DNA from: Psychrobacter submarinus
GTDB lineage: Bacteria; Pseudomonadota; Gammaproteobacteria; Pseudomonadales; Moraxellaceae
Direction: 5' to 3'
NCBI RefSeq assembly: GCF_904846685.1
Contig: NZ_CAJHBQ010000003.1
Coordinates: forward strand, 186,001-250,000
DNA length: 64,000 nucleotides
How positions within the stretch are numbered: the stretch's first letter is position 1; each line of letters starts with the position of its first letter. Below, piece by piece: positions 56,382 through 64,000 of this stretch. The notes beneath the pieces are model-generated. The model was not told where the DNA came from and did not search any database. It worked only from the letters and a program-made list of their open reading frames with translations. A program made the position numbers and the translations under genes.

Positions 56382-57338
56382 ATGCGTACTAAGACTGCTA
56401 TTTGCTTACGCTTGCCGCCAGTACCTTTGCCTTATCAGGACGATTTACTGTCTCTTAAATCAGGCTTGACAGCGCAGCAGACCACTAGCAATGACGACGC
56501 TCAGCCATTAATGAGCGAGGCACAGCAAATAAAAGTGGATGATTATCCATTGAAGCGTAGCGCTATAACAGCTTCGGGCAGTAAGCAGCTTTATGGTACT
56601 GGTTTTAAAAGCAAACAAGCAGGGGCTGCGTCTTGGATATTAGCGTTGTTTGCAGCAGCCATCCTGCTTACGGTGATAGTAGGGTTAGCTTTAGGCCATA
56701 GCTTGGGTTACAAGCGTGGCTACCATGCTCTAGAAGTGCAGAATAAACAAGCAATCAACAGTACCCAGATGACCGTGCAAGAGTTAGAGGAGATGCGAGC
56801 AAGTTATAAGGAGCTGAGCAATCAAGTTGCGGTAGCTAAGCAAGAGCTGACCATCAGCTTAAATAACTTGGATGAGCTGCGTGAGAATCAAAAAGAGCTT
56901 AGTCTCGAAAACAAGCAGCTTAATCAGCTTAACGAGGTTTATGCTGCGGCTCTCAGTGAAGAAGGTGGCCTACCGCTGCAAGTACTAGGGGCTAAAATTG
57001 AGCCACTACCAGAAGACGCTTTTGAGTTTGGTTTTGATGTCGCTATGCTCAGCGAAGACGGTCAGGCAAAACGTTTGAATGCCACTTTGATGTTACTGAA
57101 CGACGATGATTTCGTGGAAGTTCCCTTAGATTCGGCAAGTTATTTGCTCAAAGGGATTACTCGTATTCGTGGCCGCTTTGTCATGCCTAACAACTTTGAA
57201 CCATTACAAGTTAAGCTTGTACTAACAGCAGACGGTCAAGAAGTTGAGCAGCTATATGACTGGACGCTAGGAGATCGAGTAGATAGTATGCCGCTGTCTT
57301 TGATAGATCTGCCAGAAGTGGATCAGTCTCCTATATAG
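56382..57338 (+). CDS. Coiled-coil inner-membrane protein (DUF6776-like)
   Basis: A 318-residue protein with a disordered cytoplasmic N-terminus (about 85 residues), one membrane segment (about 89-112, WILALFAAAILLTVIVGLAL), a coiled coil (about 125-190, with LEEMRASYKELSNQVAVAKQ) and a C-terminal beta domain (LQVLGAKIEPLPEDAFEFGF). The layout matches DUF6776 proteins found near argC in Pseudomonas and Acinetobacter, function unknown. The frame extends to a TTG at 56292, but a TATAAT lies at 56343, so the ATG at 56382 (MRTKTAICLRLPP) was chosen. Confidence 0.7.
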   Translation: MRTKTAICLRLPPVPLPYQDDLLSLKSGLTAQQTTSNDDAQPLMSEAQQIKVDDYPLKRSAITASGSKQLYGTGFKSKQAGAASWILALFAAAILLTVIVGLALGHSLGYKRGYHALEVQNKQAINSTQMTVQELEEMRASYKELSNQVAVAKQELTISLNNLDELRENQKELSLENKQLNQLNEVYAAALSEEGGLPLQVLGAKIEPLPEDAFEFGFDVAMLSEDGQAKRLNATLMLLNDDDFVEVPLDSASYLLKGITRIRGRFVMPNNFEPLQVKLVLTADGQEVEQLYDWTLGDRVDSMPLSLIDLPEVDQSPI

Positions 57339-57449
57339 GCGCACGCCTTAACTCCCTGACACCTTAAATTATCTAGTATGAGTCTAGCTACAAGAAGTAA
57401 CTGGTAGCTGGTCTTTACATTTTTATCTTAATATTATTATGAAGTTATT

Positions 57450-57869
57450 ATGATGACACCTCAATTATCAATCGCTAAAAACAGTGAGCCAACGGTAATG
57501 GATTGGCATTTGCCTAGTATGCCGGCAGGGATCCGTGCGCAAGATGATGACCCAGATACCCAAGGCGCGCCGCAAGCCGATGTATTGGTGGCTGAGCCTG
57601 AGGTCGCTAAGCCGCCTATGTATGCGGTGGTGATGTACAATGACAACTATACGCCTATGGAGTTTGTGGTCTATGTGCTGCAATCAGAGTTTAAGCATAA
57701 CGTCGATTCTGCGGTACAAATCATGTTGACGATTCATAATACTAGTAAAGGAATAGCCGGTATCTATCCTAAAGATATTGCTGAAACAAAAGCCAAAAAG
57801 GTCAATAGCTTAGCGCATCGTGAAGGTTATCCGCTACTCACACAAATCGAGCCGCATCAAGGCGAATAA
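57450..57869 (+). CDS. clpS: ATP-dependent Clp protease adaptor ClpS
   Basis: Delivers N-degron substrates to ClpAP. The 139-residue protein has a disordered N-terminus of about 55 residues and the ClpS core PPMYAVVMYNDNYTPMEFVV followed by YVLQSEF; the substrate-pocket residues Asn-Asp and Met are in place. The core is conserved, the N-terminal arm is longer than in E. coli (106 residues). clpA follows 540 bp downstream. Confidence 0.93.
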   Translation: MMTPQLSIAKNSEPTVMDWHLPSMPAGIRAQDDDPDTQGAPQADVLVAEPEVAKPPMYAVVMYNDNYTPMEFVVYVLQSEFKHNVDSAVQIMLTIHNTSKGIAGIYPKDIAETKAKKVNSLAHREGYPLLTQIEPHQGE

Positions 57870-58409
57870 GTCATAATCGAGTTTAAGTCTTTTTACAAAT
57901 AAACGATTAATCGACTCATTTGCCATTATTTTTATAAGGCCATTGCAGAGCCCTTTTTATATTATCTCCTTGTTTTATCACTTGATTTTTATGATAGGCA
58001 GCCCTATATAGTTTATAAGGGCTGCACTTATATCGTTACTACAGCCTTTCATTCAGCTATCGCTGCTACAGCTTTGTATTTTATCTTATTTAAACTGTCA
58101 TTCTCTTCAATTTATTATCACCTTCAATCTCATTAGTCAGCATTCAATCGGCTGGTGATCGTATGCTTGTTCACGCGTTTATCTTAGAGCTTATATGCCT
58201 TGATACATTTTAGTCGTTGTTAAAAGATTGACTATCTATGGCTATCATGTTGATATGAATAAACGCTGATGAAATACTCAGTCTGTAATGAATAAGAGCT
58301 ATTATCCAGTCATAACCCTGATATTTGCGCTTGAACATTCACCATATCGCCCTAATTTATCAGTTAAGCTATTCAATTATAAAGAGTTATACAACCGTAG
58401 GAATTCGTT
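57870..58409. other. Long gap between clpS and clpA
   Basis: No open frame was recognised. A stem GCAGCCCT/AGGGCTGC (57998-58025) without a T run may end clpS transcripts. Two promoter-like patterns lie before clpA: TTGACT-N17-TGATAT around 58228-58257, and a heat-shock-like CTTGAA (58330) with CCCTAATT (58350). Confidence 0.45.
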
Positions 58410-60980
58410 ATGTTAAGTCGTCATCTTGAAGTTTCTTTACGTTTAGCAATGACGCTTGCGCGCCAAAAATCGCATGAGTATCTCACTGTTGAGCACTTAC
58501 TACTAGCGCTGCTTGAGAACACTCACGCGGCCAACACACTGACAGCCTGCAATGCTAATATCTCAAGCTTGCGTACAGAGCTTGAAACTTATATTAATAA
58601 GCATACGCCAACGGTAGATGTCGATCTAGAGCAGTCTCCGCAGCCGACTCAAAGCTTCGATCGTATCTTGCAGCGAGCTATTTTTCATGTGCAGTCTATT
58701 GGCGGTGGCCGTTTGGTTGAAGGGTCAGATATTTTAGTTTCTATGTTCTCAGAGCATGATACTTACGCTGTCTATTTGCTCAAAAAACAAGGCATCAGCC
58801 GCTTGGAGCTGACTCAATATCTCTCGCACGGTCAAGACAAAGACGAGCCTGCGGAGTCGCGCTCTTCTATGACGGGCGAGCGCCGTAGTGCTCAAGAGAA
58901 GACCAGTAAAGATCCTCTAGTGGAGTTTGCTACTAACCTTAATCAGCGCGCCGCTGAAGGCAAGACAGATCCACTCATTGGCCGTGCCCTAGAGATTGAG
59001 CGCACTGCCCAAGTATTATGCCGCCGCCGCAAAAACAACCCGCTGTTAGTCGGTGAGCCTGGCGTGGGTAAAACCTCCATTGCTGAAGGTTTAGCTTGGT
59101 TAATTATCAATGATAAAGCGCCCAAACCACTCAACGGCTGCGTGATTTATAGTTTAGATATCGGTTCGCTAATTGCTGGTACTAAGTATCGCGGCGACTT
59201 TGAGAAACGTATGAAGTCATTGCTTGATGCGCTCAAGAAAAAGCCAAATGCCATCTTGTTTATCGATGAGATTCACATGATTATCGGTGCTGGCTCCTCT
59301 ATGAGTAGCAATATGGACGTCTCTAATCTGATCAAGCCGGCGTTAGCCAATGGCGAGCTGCGCTGTGTTGGTTCCACGACCTTTACAGAATATCGTCAAG
59401 TGTTCGAAAAGGATCATGCACTCTCGCGTCGTTTCCAAAAGATCGATGTCAAAGAGCCTAGCGTAGACGACAGTATTGATATCTTACGCGGTCTAAAACC
59501 GCGTTATGAAGAGTTTCATAATGTCGAATATACTGACGAGGCTTTAGTTAGCGCAGTAGAGCTGTCCTCTAAGCATATTCATGAGCGTTTCTTGCCAGAC
59601 AAAGCGATCGACGTTATCGACGAAGCGGGTGCGTACAAGCGTTTGGGCGTGATTCCTGATGCCGAAGACATCAAAGCAGAAGAGAGCTTTATCGCCGATC
59701 TCGAACAAGACATCGATGATACCGATTATGATGATATCGACGCCAGTCTTGAAGACGACACTGATAACGAGATGAGTGAGCAAGCAGCATTAGCGAAGTC
59801 GGATGATAAGTCGCAGACTCATACAAATGCTCAGCAAGCTACTGATTTTGATTATGCTGGCTCTAATAAGGCACAAAAAGCACCGATTAAAATCGATGTG
59901 GCTGATATCGAAGCGATTATCGCAAAACTAGCTCGTATTCCGCCTAAGTCTGTCTCTACCGATGACAAGAGTATCCTTGAGCATTTAGATCGTGACCTTA
60001 AACATCTCGTCTTTGGTCAAAACGAAGCGATTGAAAACCTAGCGGATGCGATCAAACTATCGCGTGCCGGTCTTAAAGCGCCAGACAAGCCTATCGGCTC
60101 CTTTATGTTTGCAGGGCCTACTGGGGTGGGTAAAACCGAAGTTTCGCGCCAATTGGCTAATTTGCTGGGCGTTGAGCTGGTCCGTTTCGATATGAGTGAG
60201 TATATGGAAGCGCATACAGCCTCTCGTCTGATTGGTGCACCTCCAGGCTATGTTGGTTTTGATCAGGGCGGCTTATTGACTGAAAAGATCAATCAGCATC
60301 CGCACTGTGTGTTGTTGCTTGATGAGATTGAAAAGGCGCATCCTGATGTCTTTAACTTGCTACTGCAAGTGATGGATCATGGTACTTTGACAGACAATAA
60401 TGGCCGTGTGGCAGTCTTTAAACAAGTTATCATCATCATGACCACTAACGTGGGCGCTGAGAGTATTAGCCGCTCATCTATGGGTTTCACGGAGCAAGAC
60501 CATAGCCGTGATAATACTGAAGCGCTTAAGCGGGTGTTTACTCCAGAGTTTCGTAACCGCTTAGATGCGATTATTCAGTTCAACGCGTTAGAGCCTTCAG
60601 TTGTCACCTCAGTGGTTGATAAGTTCTTGGTTGAGCTACAAGTCCAGCTCGATGACAAACAAGTCACTCTTGAGATTGATGACGAAGTACGTGATTATCT
60701 AGCGGATAAAGGCTATGATCGTCTGATGGGCGCACGCCCTATGCAGCGCCTCATTCAAGATGAGATTAAAAAACCGCTTGCCAGTATGATCTTGTTCGGT
60801 GATTTGGTAAATGGCGGGGTTGTGCAGCTCACTTTAGCACCGGAAGAGGAGCAGACGACAGAGTCGGTAGATCTTGATAAGAGCAGCCGCAAAGCAAATA
60901 GTTCAGACGACAGCCGTATACTTTTGACAGTCGTTGAGACTCATGAGCCGCGCTCAGATTCTGAATCTGTCGCTAGTTAA
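58410..60980 (+). CDS. clpA: ATP-dependent Clp protease ATP-binding subunit ClpA
   Basis: AAA+ unfoldase that feeds ClpP, with ClpS as adaptor. The 856-residue protein has the N-domain repeats (1-145), AAA1 with Walker [10 protein letters not shown] and ILFIDEIHM, and AAA2 with [11 protein letters not shown] and [15 protein letters not shown]. coli ClpA is 758 residues. Most of the extra length is a roughly 75-residue Asp/Glu/Ser-rich insert (about 415-490, with [19 protein letters not shown]) placed between AAA1 and the short [20 protein letters not shown] segment that precedes AAA2. The C-terminal tail is also longer and polar. Confidence 0.94.
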   Translation: MLSRHLEVSLRLAMTLARQKSHEYLTVEHLLLALLENTHAANTLTACNANISSLRTELETYINKHTPTVDVDLEQSPQPTQSFDRILQRAIFHVQSIGGGRLVEGSDILVSMFSEHDTYAVYLLKKQGISRLELTQYLSHGQDKDEPAESRSSMTGERRSAQEKTSKDPLVEFATNLNQRAAEGKTDPLIGRALEIERTAQVLCRRRKNNPLLVGEPGVGKTSIAEGLAWLIINDKAPKPLNGCVIYSLDIGSLIAGTKYRGDFEKRMKSLLDALKKKPNAILFIDEIHMIIGAGSSMSSNMDVSNLIKPALANGELRCVGSTTFTEYRQVFEKDHALSRRFQKIDVKEPSVDDSIDILRGLKPRYEEFHNVEYTDEALVSAVELSSKHIHERFLPDKAIDVIDEAGAYKRLGVIPDAEDIKAEESFIADLEQDIDDTDYDDIDASLEDDTDNEMSEQAALAKSDDKSQTHTNAQQATDFDYAGSNKAQKAPIKIDVADIEAIIAKLARIPPKSVSTDDKSILEHLDRDLKHLVFGQNEAIENLADAIKLSRAGLKAPDKPIGSFMFAGPTGVGKTEVSRQLANLLGVELVRFDMSEYMEAHTASRLIGAPPGYVGFDQGGLLTEKINQHPHCVLLLDEIEKAHPDVFNLLLQVMDHGTLTDNNGRVAVFKQVIIIMTTNVGAESISRSSMGFTEQDHSRDNTEALKRVFTPEFRNRLDAIIQFNALEPSVVTSVVDKFLVELQVQLDDKQVTLEIDDEVRDYLADKGYDRLMGARPMQRLIQDEIKKPLASMILFGDLVNGGVVQLTLAPEEEQTTESVDLDKSSRKANSSDDSRILLTVVETHEPRSDSESVAS

Positions 60981-60999
60981 TATGATCTTTGGTTACTAT

Positions 61000-61037
61000 A
61001 ACGACTATCTCTATCTATAGAGGTAGTCGTTTTTTTA
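61000..61037 (+). terminator. Rho-independent terminator after clpA
   Basis: AACGACTATCTCTA and TAGAGGTAGTCGTT form a stem with one mismatch and a 4-base loop, followed by TTTTT. Confidence 0.9.
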
Positions 61038-61162
61038 TGCACTTATTCTCGTTTGAGCTAATTTGTTTGCTCAATTTATTTTAAAAGTCTAATGAAAAAC
61101 AACCGTTATTTTTGTTACCCTCGCTAGTAAGATTTACTGATAATTAATAAGGCTTGATAACC

Positions 61163-61915
61163 ATGAATTTATTTGACGATCTATCTGATGATGATTCTAA
61201 CACTAAGACTGCCGCCGAAAAAAAGGCGATTTTAGATAAAGTAAAGCTCCCAGAGGATTGGAAGCGCGCTCTAGAGGAGGAGCTGACCTCAGAGAATATG
61301 GATGAGCTGCGTGAGTTCTTAAAGCAAGCCTATCAGTCAGGTGATAGTATCTATCCGCCAGCGCCTTTAATGTTCAATGCGCTAAACTTGACGCCTTTAT
61401 CGAATGTCAAAGTGGTTATACTCGGCCAAGACCCTTATCATGGCGCAGGGCAAGCGATGGGTTTATCTTTTTCCGTCCCTAAGACCATACCTAAGCCACC
61501 ATCGCTGAATAACGTACTAAAAGAGATGGCAAGCGATATCGGTATCACGCCCTCTAAGCATGGCGATCTAACCTATTGGGCACAGCAAGGAGTATTATTA
61601 CTCAACAGCTCGTTGACGGTTCGCGAGGGCGAGCCCAATAGCCATCAAAACGCGGGATGGGAGCAGTTCACCGACAAAGTTATCGATGTGGTCAATGAGC
61701 AAACTGAGCATACTGTCTTTATCTTATGGGGCAGCAAAGCGCAGAAAAAAGGCAAGTATATCGATACCGATAAGCACCTGATTTTGACGGCGGTGCATCC
61801 TTCGCCATTAGCTGCTAATCGTGGAGGCTTCTTTGGCACAAAACCTTTTTCGAAAACGAACGATTATCTTAAGCAGCATGGTCAGACACCGATCGATTGG
61901 CAATTACCGCAGTAG
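61163..61915 (+). CDS. ung: Uracil-DNA glycosylase
   Basis: Removes uracil from DNA. The 250-residue protein carries the active-site [20 protein letters not shown] (catalytic Asp about residue 90), the LLLNSSLTV motif and the C-terminal [14 protein letters not shown] loop. The frame opens at a TTG at 61154; AAGG lies 10 bases before the ATG at 61163 ([13 protein letters not shown]), which has the PIP-like acidic start of this group. Confidence 0.95.
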   Translation: MNLFDDLSDDDSNTKTAAEKKAILDKVKLPEDWKRALEEELTSENMDELREFLKQAYQSGDSIYPPAPLMFNALNLTPLSNVKVVILGQDPYHGAGQAMGLSFSVPKTIPKPPSLNNVLKEMASDIGITPSKHGDLTYWAQQGVLLLNSSLTVREGEPNSHQNAGWEQFTDKVIDVVNEQTEHTVFILWGSKAQKKGKYIDTDKHLILTAVHPSPLAANRGGFFGTKPFSKTNDYLKQHGQTPIDWQLPQ

Positions 61916-61921
61916 CTTACT

Positions 61922-62557
61922 ATGTTTACTATGCAAATGAGCAGTCAACGTTTATTATTATTGCCTTTGTGGCAGGTCTCTAATGCTTTGCAGCCTTTAC
62001 AGGTTAATAATGAGCTATCTAGGGCAGTTACTGGTAACGAGCTGGCCAGTTATCGTTTTTGGTCACTTACAGATTACTACTGGATGCAGTATGCTTTGAC
62101 GCTTGCTAAGCGGGGCGCTGGGCAGGGAGAGGTACCAGTAGGCGCCGTTTTAGTCCATGATCATAGCATTATCGGTGAAGGGTTTAATGAGCCTATAGGC
62201 CGTCACGATGCGACAGCTCATGCGGAGATGACAGCCATAAGAGCGGCTTGTCGGCATCTTAATAATTATCGCTTGCCGGTGGGTACTACATTATATGTTA
62301 CCTTAGAGCCTTGTACGATGTGCATCGGCGCGCTTATTCATGCGCGTGTAGGCAGGCTCGTTTATGCCACTAATGAGCCGCGCGCTGGCATGGTCGGCAG
62401 TCAGATGAATCTGAGCACTCAGCCTTTTTATAATCATCAGATACAAGTACAACAAGGGCTATGCCAAGAGTCTAGCAGTCAACTACTAAAAGCATTTTTT
62501 CGTCAGCGTCGACAGGCGTTAAAAGCTAGTAAAATTCAGCAAACACAGCACCAGTAA
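61922..62557 (+). CDS. tadA: tRNA-specific adenosine-34 deaminase
   Basis: Makes inosine 34 in tRNA-Arg(ACG). The 211-residue protein has the zinc site HAE (His100, Glu102) in DATAHAEMTAIRAA and PCTMC in LEPCTMCIGALIHARVGRLV. TadA is usually about 165 residues; here roughly 45 extra residues precede the catalytic domain, which begins near WMQYALTLAKRG. Three in-frame ATG codons lie within 15 bases (61922, 61931, 61937), so the exact start is uncertain. It starts 6 bp after the ung stop, so the two are probably co-transcribed. Confidence 0.9.
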   Translation: MFTMQMSSQRLLLLPLWQVSNALQPLQVNNELSRAVTGNELASYRFWSLTDYYWMQYALTLAKRGAGQGEVPVGAVLVHDHSIIGEGFNEPIGRHDATAHAEMTAIRAACRHLNNYRLPVGTTLYVTLEPCTMCIGALIHARVGRLVYATNEPRAGMVGSQMNLSTQPFYNHQIQVQQGLCQESSSQLLKAFFRQRRQALKASKIQQTQHQ

Positions 62558-62599
62558 GTACTGTAAGAGTAGACATGTTATCCAAAGGCTAATAAAAGC

Positions 62600-62624
62600 G
62601 ATGCCATCGTCAGACAATGGCATC
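62600..62624 (+). terminator. Weak hairpin after tadA
   Basis: GATGCCAT and ATGGCATC form an 8-bp stem with a 9-base loop; the following sequence TATCTAG lacks a T run. Confidence 0.4.
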
Positions 62625-62803
62625 TATCTAGTGCTAGTGGCAGCCGCGTTATCTTGCTATAATATGACGCTATTTAATTGCGTGAACCTGCTTTATTAGT
62701 CGATAAAAGTTTTTAGCTAGCTACTAGCTATTACTTGAATTGATAATTGCTTCTATCAGCGTTTTGCTGACTAGGACTGCTAACCAATAATGACTGAGCC
62801 ATT

Positions 62804-63577
62804 ATGACTGCACCTGAGCTATCTAACCCCTCTGTTAAGACTGACTCTGCTAATCAACAGAGCCAAGTGTTGCCAGAACGCTTTCCTGTGATTTGTATCG
62901 ACGGTCCTAGTGGTGCCGGTAAAGGTACGGTTGCTTGGCGATTGGCGCAAAGCTTGGACTATCAATTGCTAGATTCTGGAGCCTTATATCGGATCGTCGG
63001 TCTAAAAGCTTTTGAGGCCGGATTGCTGGGTGCTGATGGCAGTAAGACTATTGATGAAGCTGCTTTGTTGCAGCTAACCCAAAGCTTAGACATTGCGTTT
63101 GAGCTGAACAACACCTCAGGGCGTATCGATATTATCGTCAATGATGAGCGCGTTGGTGAGCAAGTCCGCAATGAAACGGTTGGTGGTTATGCTTCGAAAG
63201 TGGCGGTATTCCCTGAAGTGCGCCAAGCTTTGTTGCAGCTACAGCAAGACATGGCTACGCGCTCAGGTCTAGTGGCTGATGGCCGTGATATGGGTACAGT
63301 CGTGTTTCCTGATGCTGATGTTAAGGTCTACCTGACAGCTAGCCCTGAGGCGCGAGCTGAACGCCGAGTATGTCAGCTAGAGCAGGCCGGACAAGTCGCG
63401 GACTACCAGGCTATCTTAACGACGATTAAAGCGCGCGACGATCGTGATGAGAACCGCAGCACTGCGCCGTCAAAGCCTGCCTCCGATGCGCTAGTATTAG
63501 ATAGTTCAGCACTGCCTGCGGATGTGGTTTACGAACAGATTAAAAGCTACTGTCAGCAACAAGGGATATGCTTTTGA
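62804..63577 (+). CDS. cmk: Cytidylate kinase
   Basis: Phosphorylates CMP and dCMP. The 257-residue protein has the P-loop CIDGPSGAGKGTVAWRLA about residue 30, LLDSGALYRIVG, DGRDMGTVVFPDADVKVYLT and RDDRDENRS. About 20 polar residues precede the P-loop region. The order cmk-rpsA that follows is conserved across proteobacteria. Confidence 0.95.
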   Translation: MTAPELSNPSVKTDSANQQSQVLPERFPVICIDGPSGAGKGTVAWRLAQSLDYQLLDSGALYRIVGLKAFEAGLLGADGSKTIDEAALLQLTQSLDIAFELNNTSGRIDIIVNDERVGEQVRNETVGGYASKVAVFPEVRQALLQLQQDMATRSGLVADGRDMGTVVFPDADVKVYLTASPEARAERRVCQLEQAGQVADYQAILTTIKARDDRDENRSTAPSKPASDALVLDSSALPADVVYEQIKSYCQQQGICF

Positions 63578-63881
63578 CAGAAATATAACGATTAATGAGT
63601 CGTAAACGATGCAGTTTTAGGGTAAAATAGTAAGATTAAAGCATTGAGTCATGTTTTCACTATTTGCATGTGTTTCTACTTAATACTAAAAATAGTATAA
63701 TACTGATTTAACTAGGTTTTTAGACTGTTGCTACTAGTGAGTTGCTACAACGACGCGCTTATTATTAACAACTGTTTTTTATATGATTTTATAAGATATA
63801 AAACCAGCATAACGTTTTATAAAATCATAAATTTGATCCGTACTGTGCTGGACAGGCTACGGCTACACAAAGGTAGATATA
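63578..63881. other. rpsA leader region
   Basis: A -10-like TATAAT (63696-63701) would give a leader of about 175 bases. Inside it is a perfect 12-bp inverted repeat (ATGATTTTATAA at 63783-63794, complement at 63817-63828) and CCAGCA/TGCTGG arms further on. This resembles the structured leaders through which ribosomal protein S1 represses its own translation. Confidence 0.5.
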
Positions 63882-64000
63882 ATGGAATCATTTGCTGAAC
63901 TATTTGAAGCGAGCATCGAAGAAACAGGCTTAGATATCGAGCGTGGCTCGGTTATCACAGGTGCTGTTGTTGCCATCGATAACGACTGGATCACTGTAGA
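63882..64000 (+). CDS. rpsA: 30S ribosomal protein S1, N-terminal start only (partial)
   Basis: The first 39 codons are present, running off the window: MESFAELFEASIEETGLDIE, then RGSVITGAVVAIDNDWITV, which is the beginning of ribosomal protein S1 and its first S1/OB repeat (E. coli begins MTESFAQLFEESLKEIE). A spaced AAAGG lies before the ATG. The position after cmk is as expected. Confidence 0.95.
   Translation, partial: MESFAELFEASIEETGLDIERGSVITGAVVAIDNDWITV

Overview
The window reads as chromosomal DNA of a gammaproteobacterium of the family Moraxellaceae, most probably Psychrobacter. Nearly everything is core metabolism or envelope biogenesis. The protein styles (UppS with a KGEGH motif, a GAPDH with a long N-terminal extension, many Asp/Asn/Gln-rich disordered extensions in conserved proteins), moderate GC with AT-rich intergenic regions, and the cioA-cioB arrangement all fit that genus. 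The genus is an inference from gene content and protein character; no database was searched.

Layout. 1-10440: the end of frr, then a plus-strand envelope block uppS-cdsA-dxr-rseP-bamA-lpxD-fabZ-lpxA (isoprenoid and phospholipid precursors, sigma-E protease, outer-membrane protein assembly, lipid A synthesis), interrupted before fabZ by a 303-bp non-coding mobile element. 10.6-12.4 kb: an NSS-family amino-acid transporter with its 44-residue MetS-like partner. 12.4-15.1 kb: tgt and asd on the minus strand, with a fossil of a SOUL heme-binding gene between them. 15.4-16.9 kb: a membrane-anchored endonuclease/exonuclease/phosphatase protein followed by a strong small-RNA candidate of the Gac/Rsm (Csr) type. 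17-24.6 kb: a small hypothetical gene, surA-lptD on the minus strand, and divergent amgK-murU for peptidoglycan sugar recycling. 24.7-25.5 kb: an intact IS5-family insertion sequence. 25.7-29.3 kb: a persulfide dioxygenase and a cyanide-insensitive-type cytochrome bd operon including its tiny DUF2474-like subunit. 29.8-36 kb: a lipoprotein lipase-like hydrolase, a periplasmic repeat protein, coq7 and an LplT-type transporter, all on the minus strand.

36.4-45.2 kb: tamA-tamB, with a strikingly enlarged TamA. 45.2-48.8 kb: a 170-bp fold-back MITE, hemP under a Fur box, a Nudix/ThiE-like fusion and a lipocalin with an internal start. 49-57.9 kb: gap, obgE, proB, hemE, argC, the second copy of the 303-bp element, a coiled-coil membrane protein and clpS. 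58.4-64 kb: clpA, ung, tadA, cmk and the first 119 bases of rpsA. ClpS and ClpA form the N-degron protease adaptor and unfoldase; SurA, BamA, LptD, LpxA, LpxD and FabZ together build the outer membrane.

The most notable non-standard items are: (1) a GacA-box-like site, a sigma70-like promoter, four AGGA motifs and a terminator at 16598-16855, which together look like an Rsm-type regulatory RNA; (2) a family of IS5-like, TA-flanked non-autonomous elements (two 303-bp copies and one 170-bp fold-back copy) sharing the terminus GGGCGTGT; (3) large acidic disordered insertions in TamA, ClpA, LptD and other conserved proteins. No CRISPR array, tRNA, rRNA, prophage or defence island was seen.
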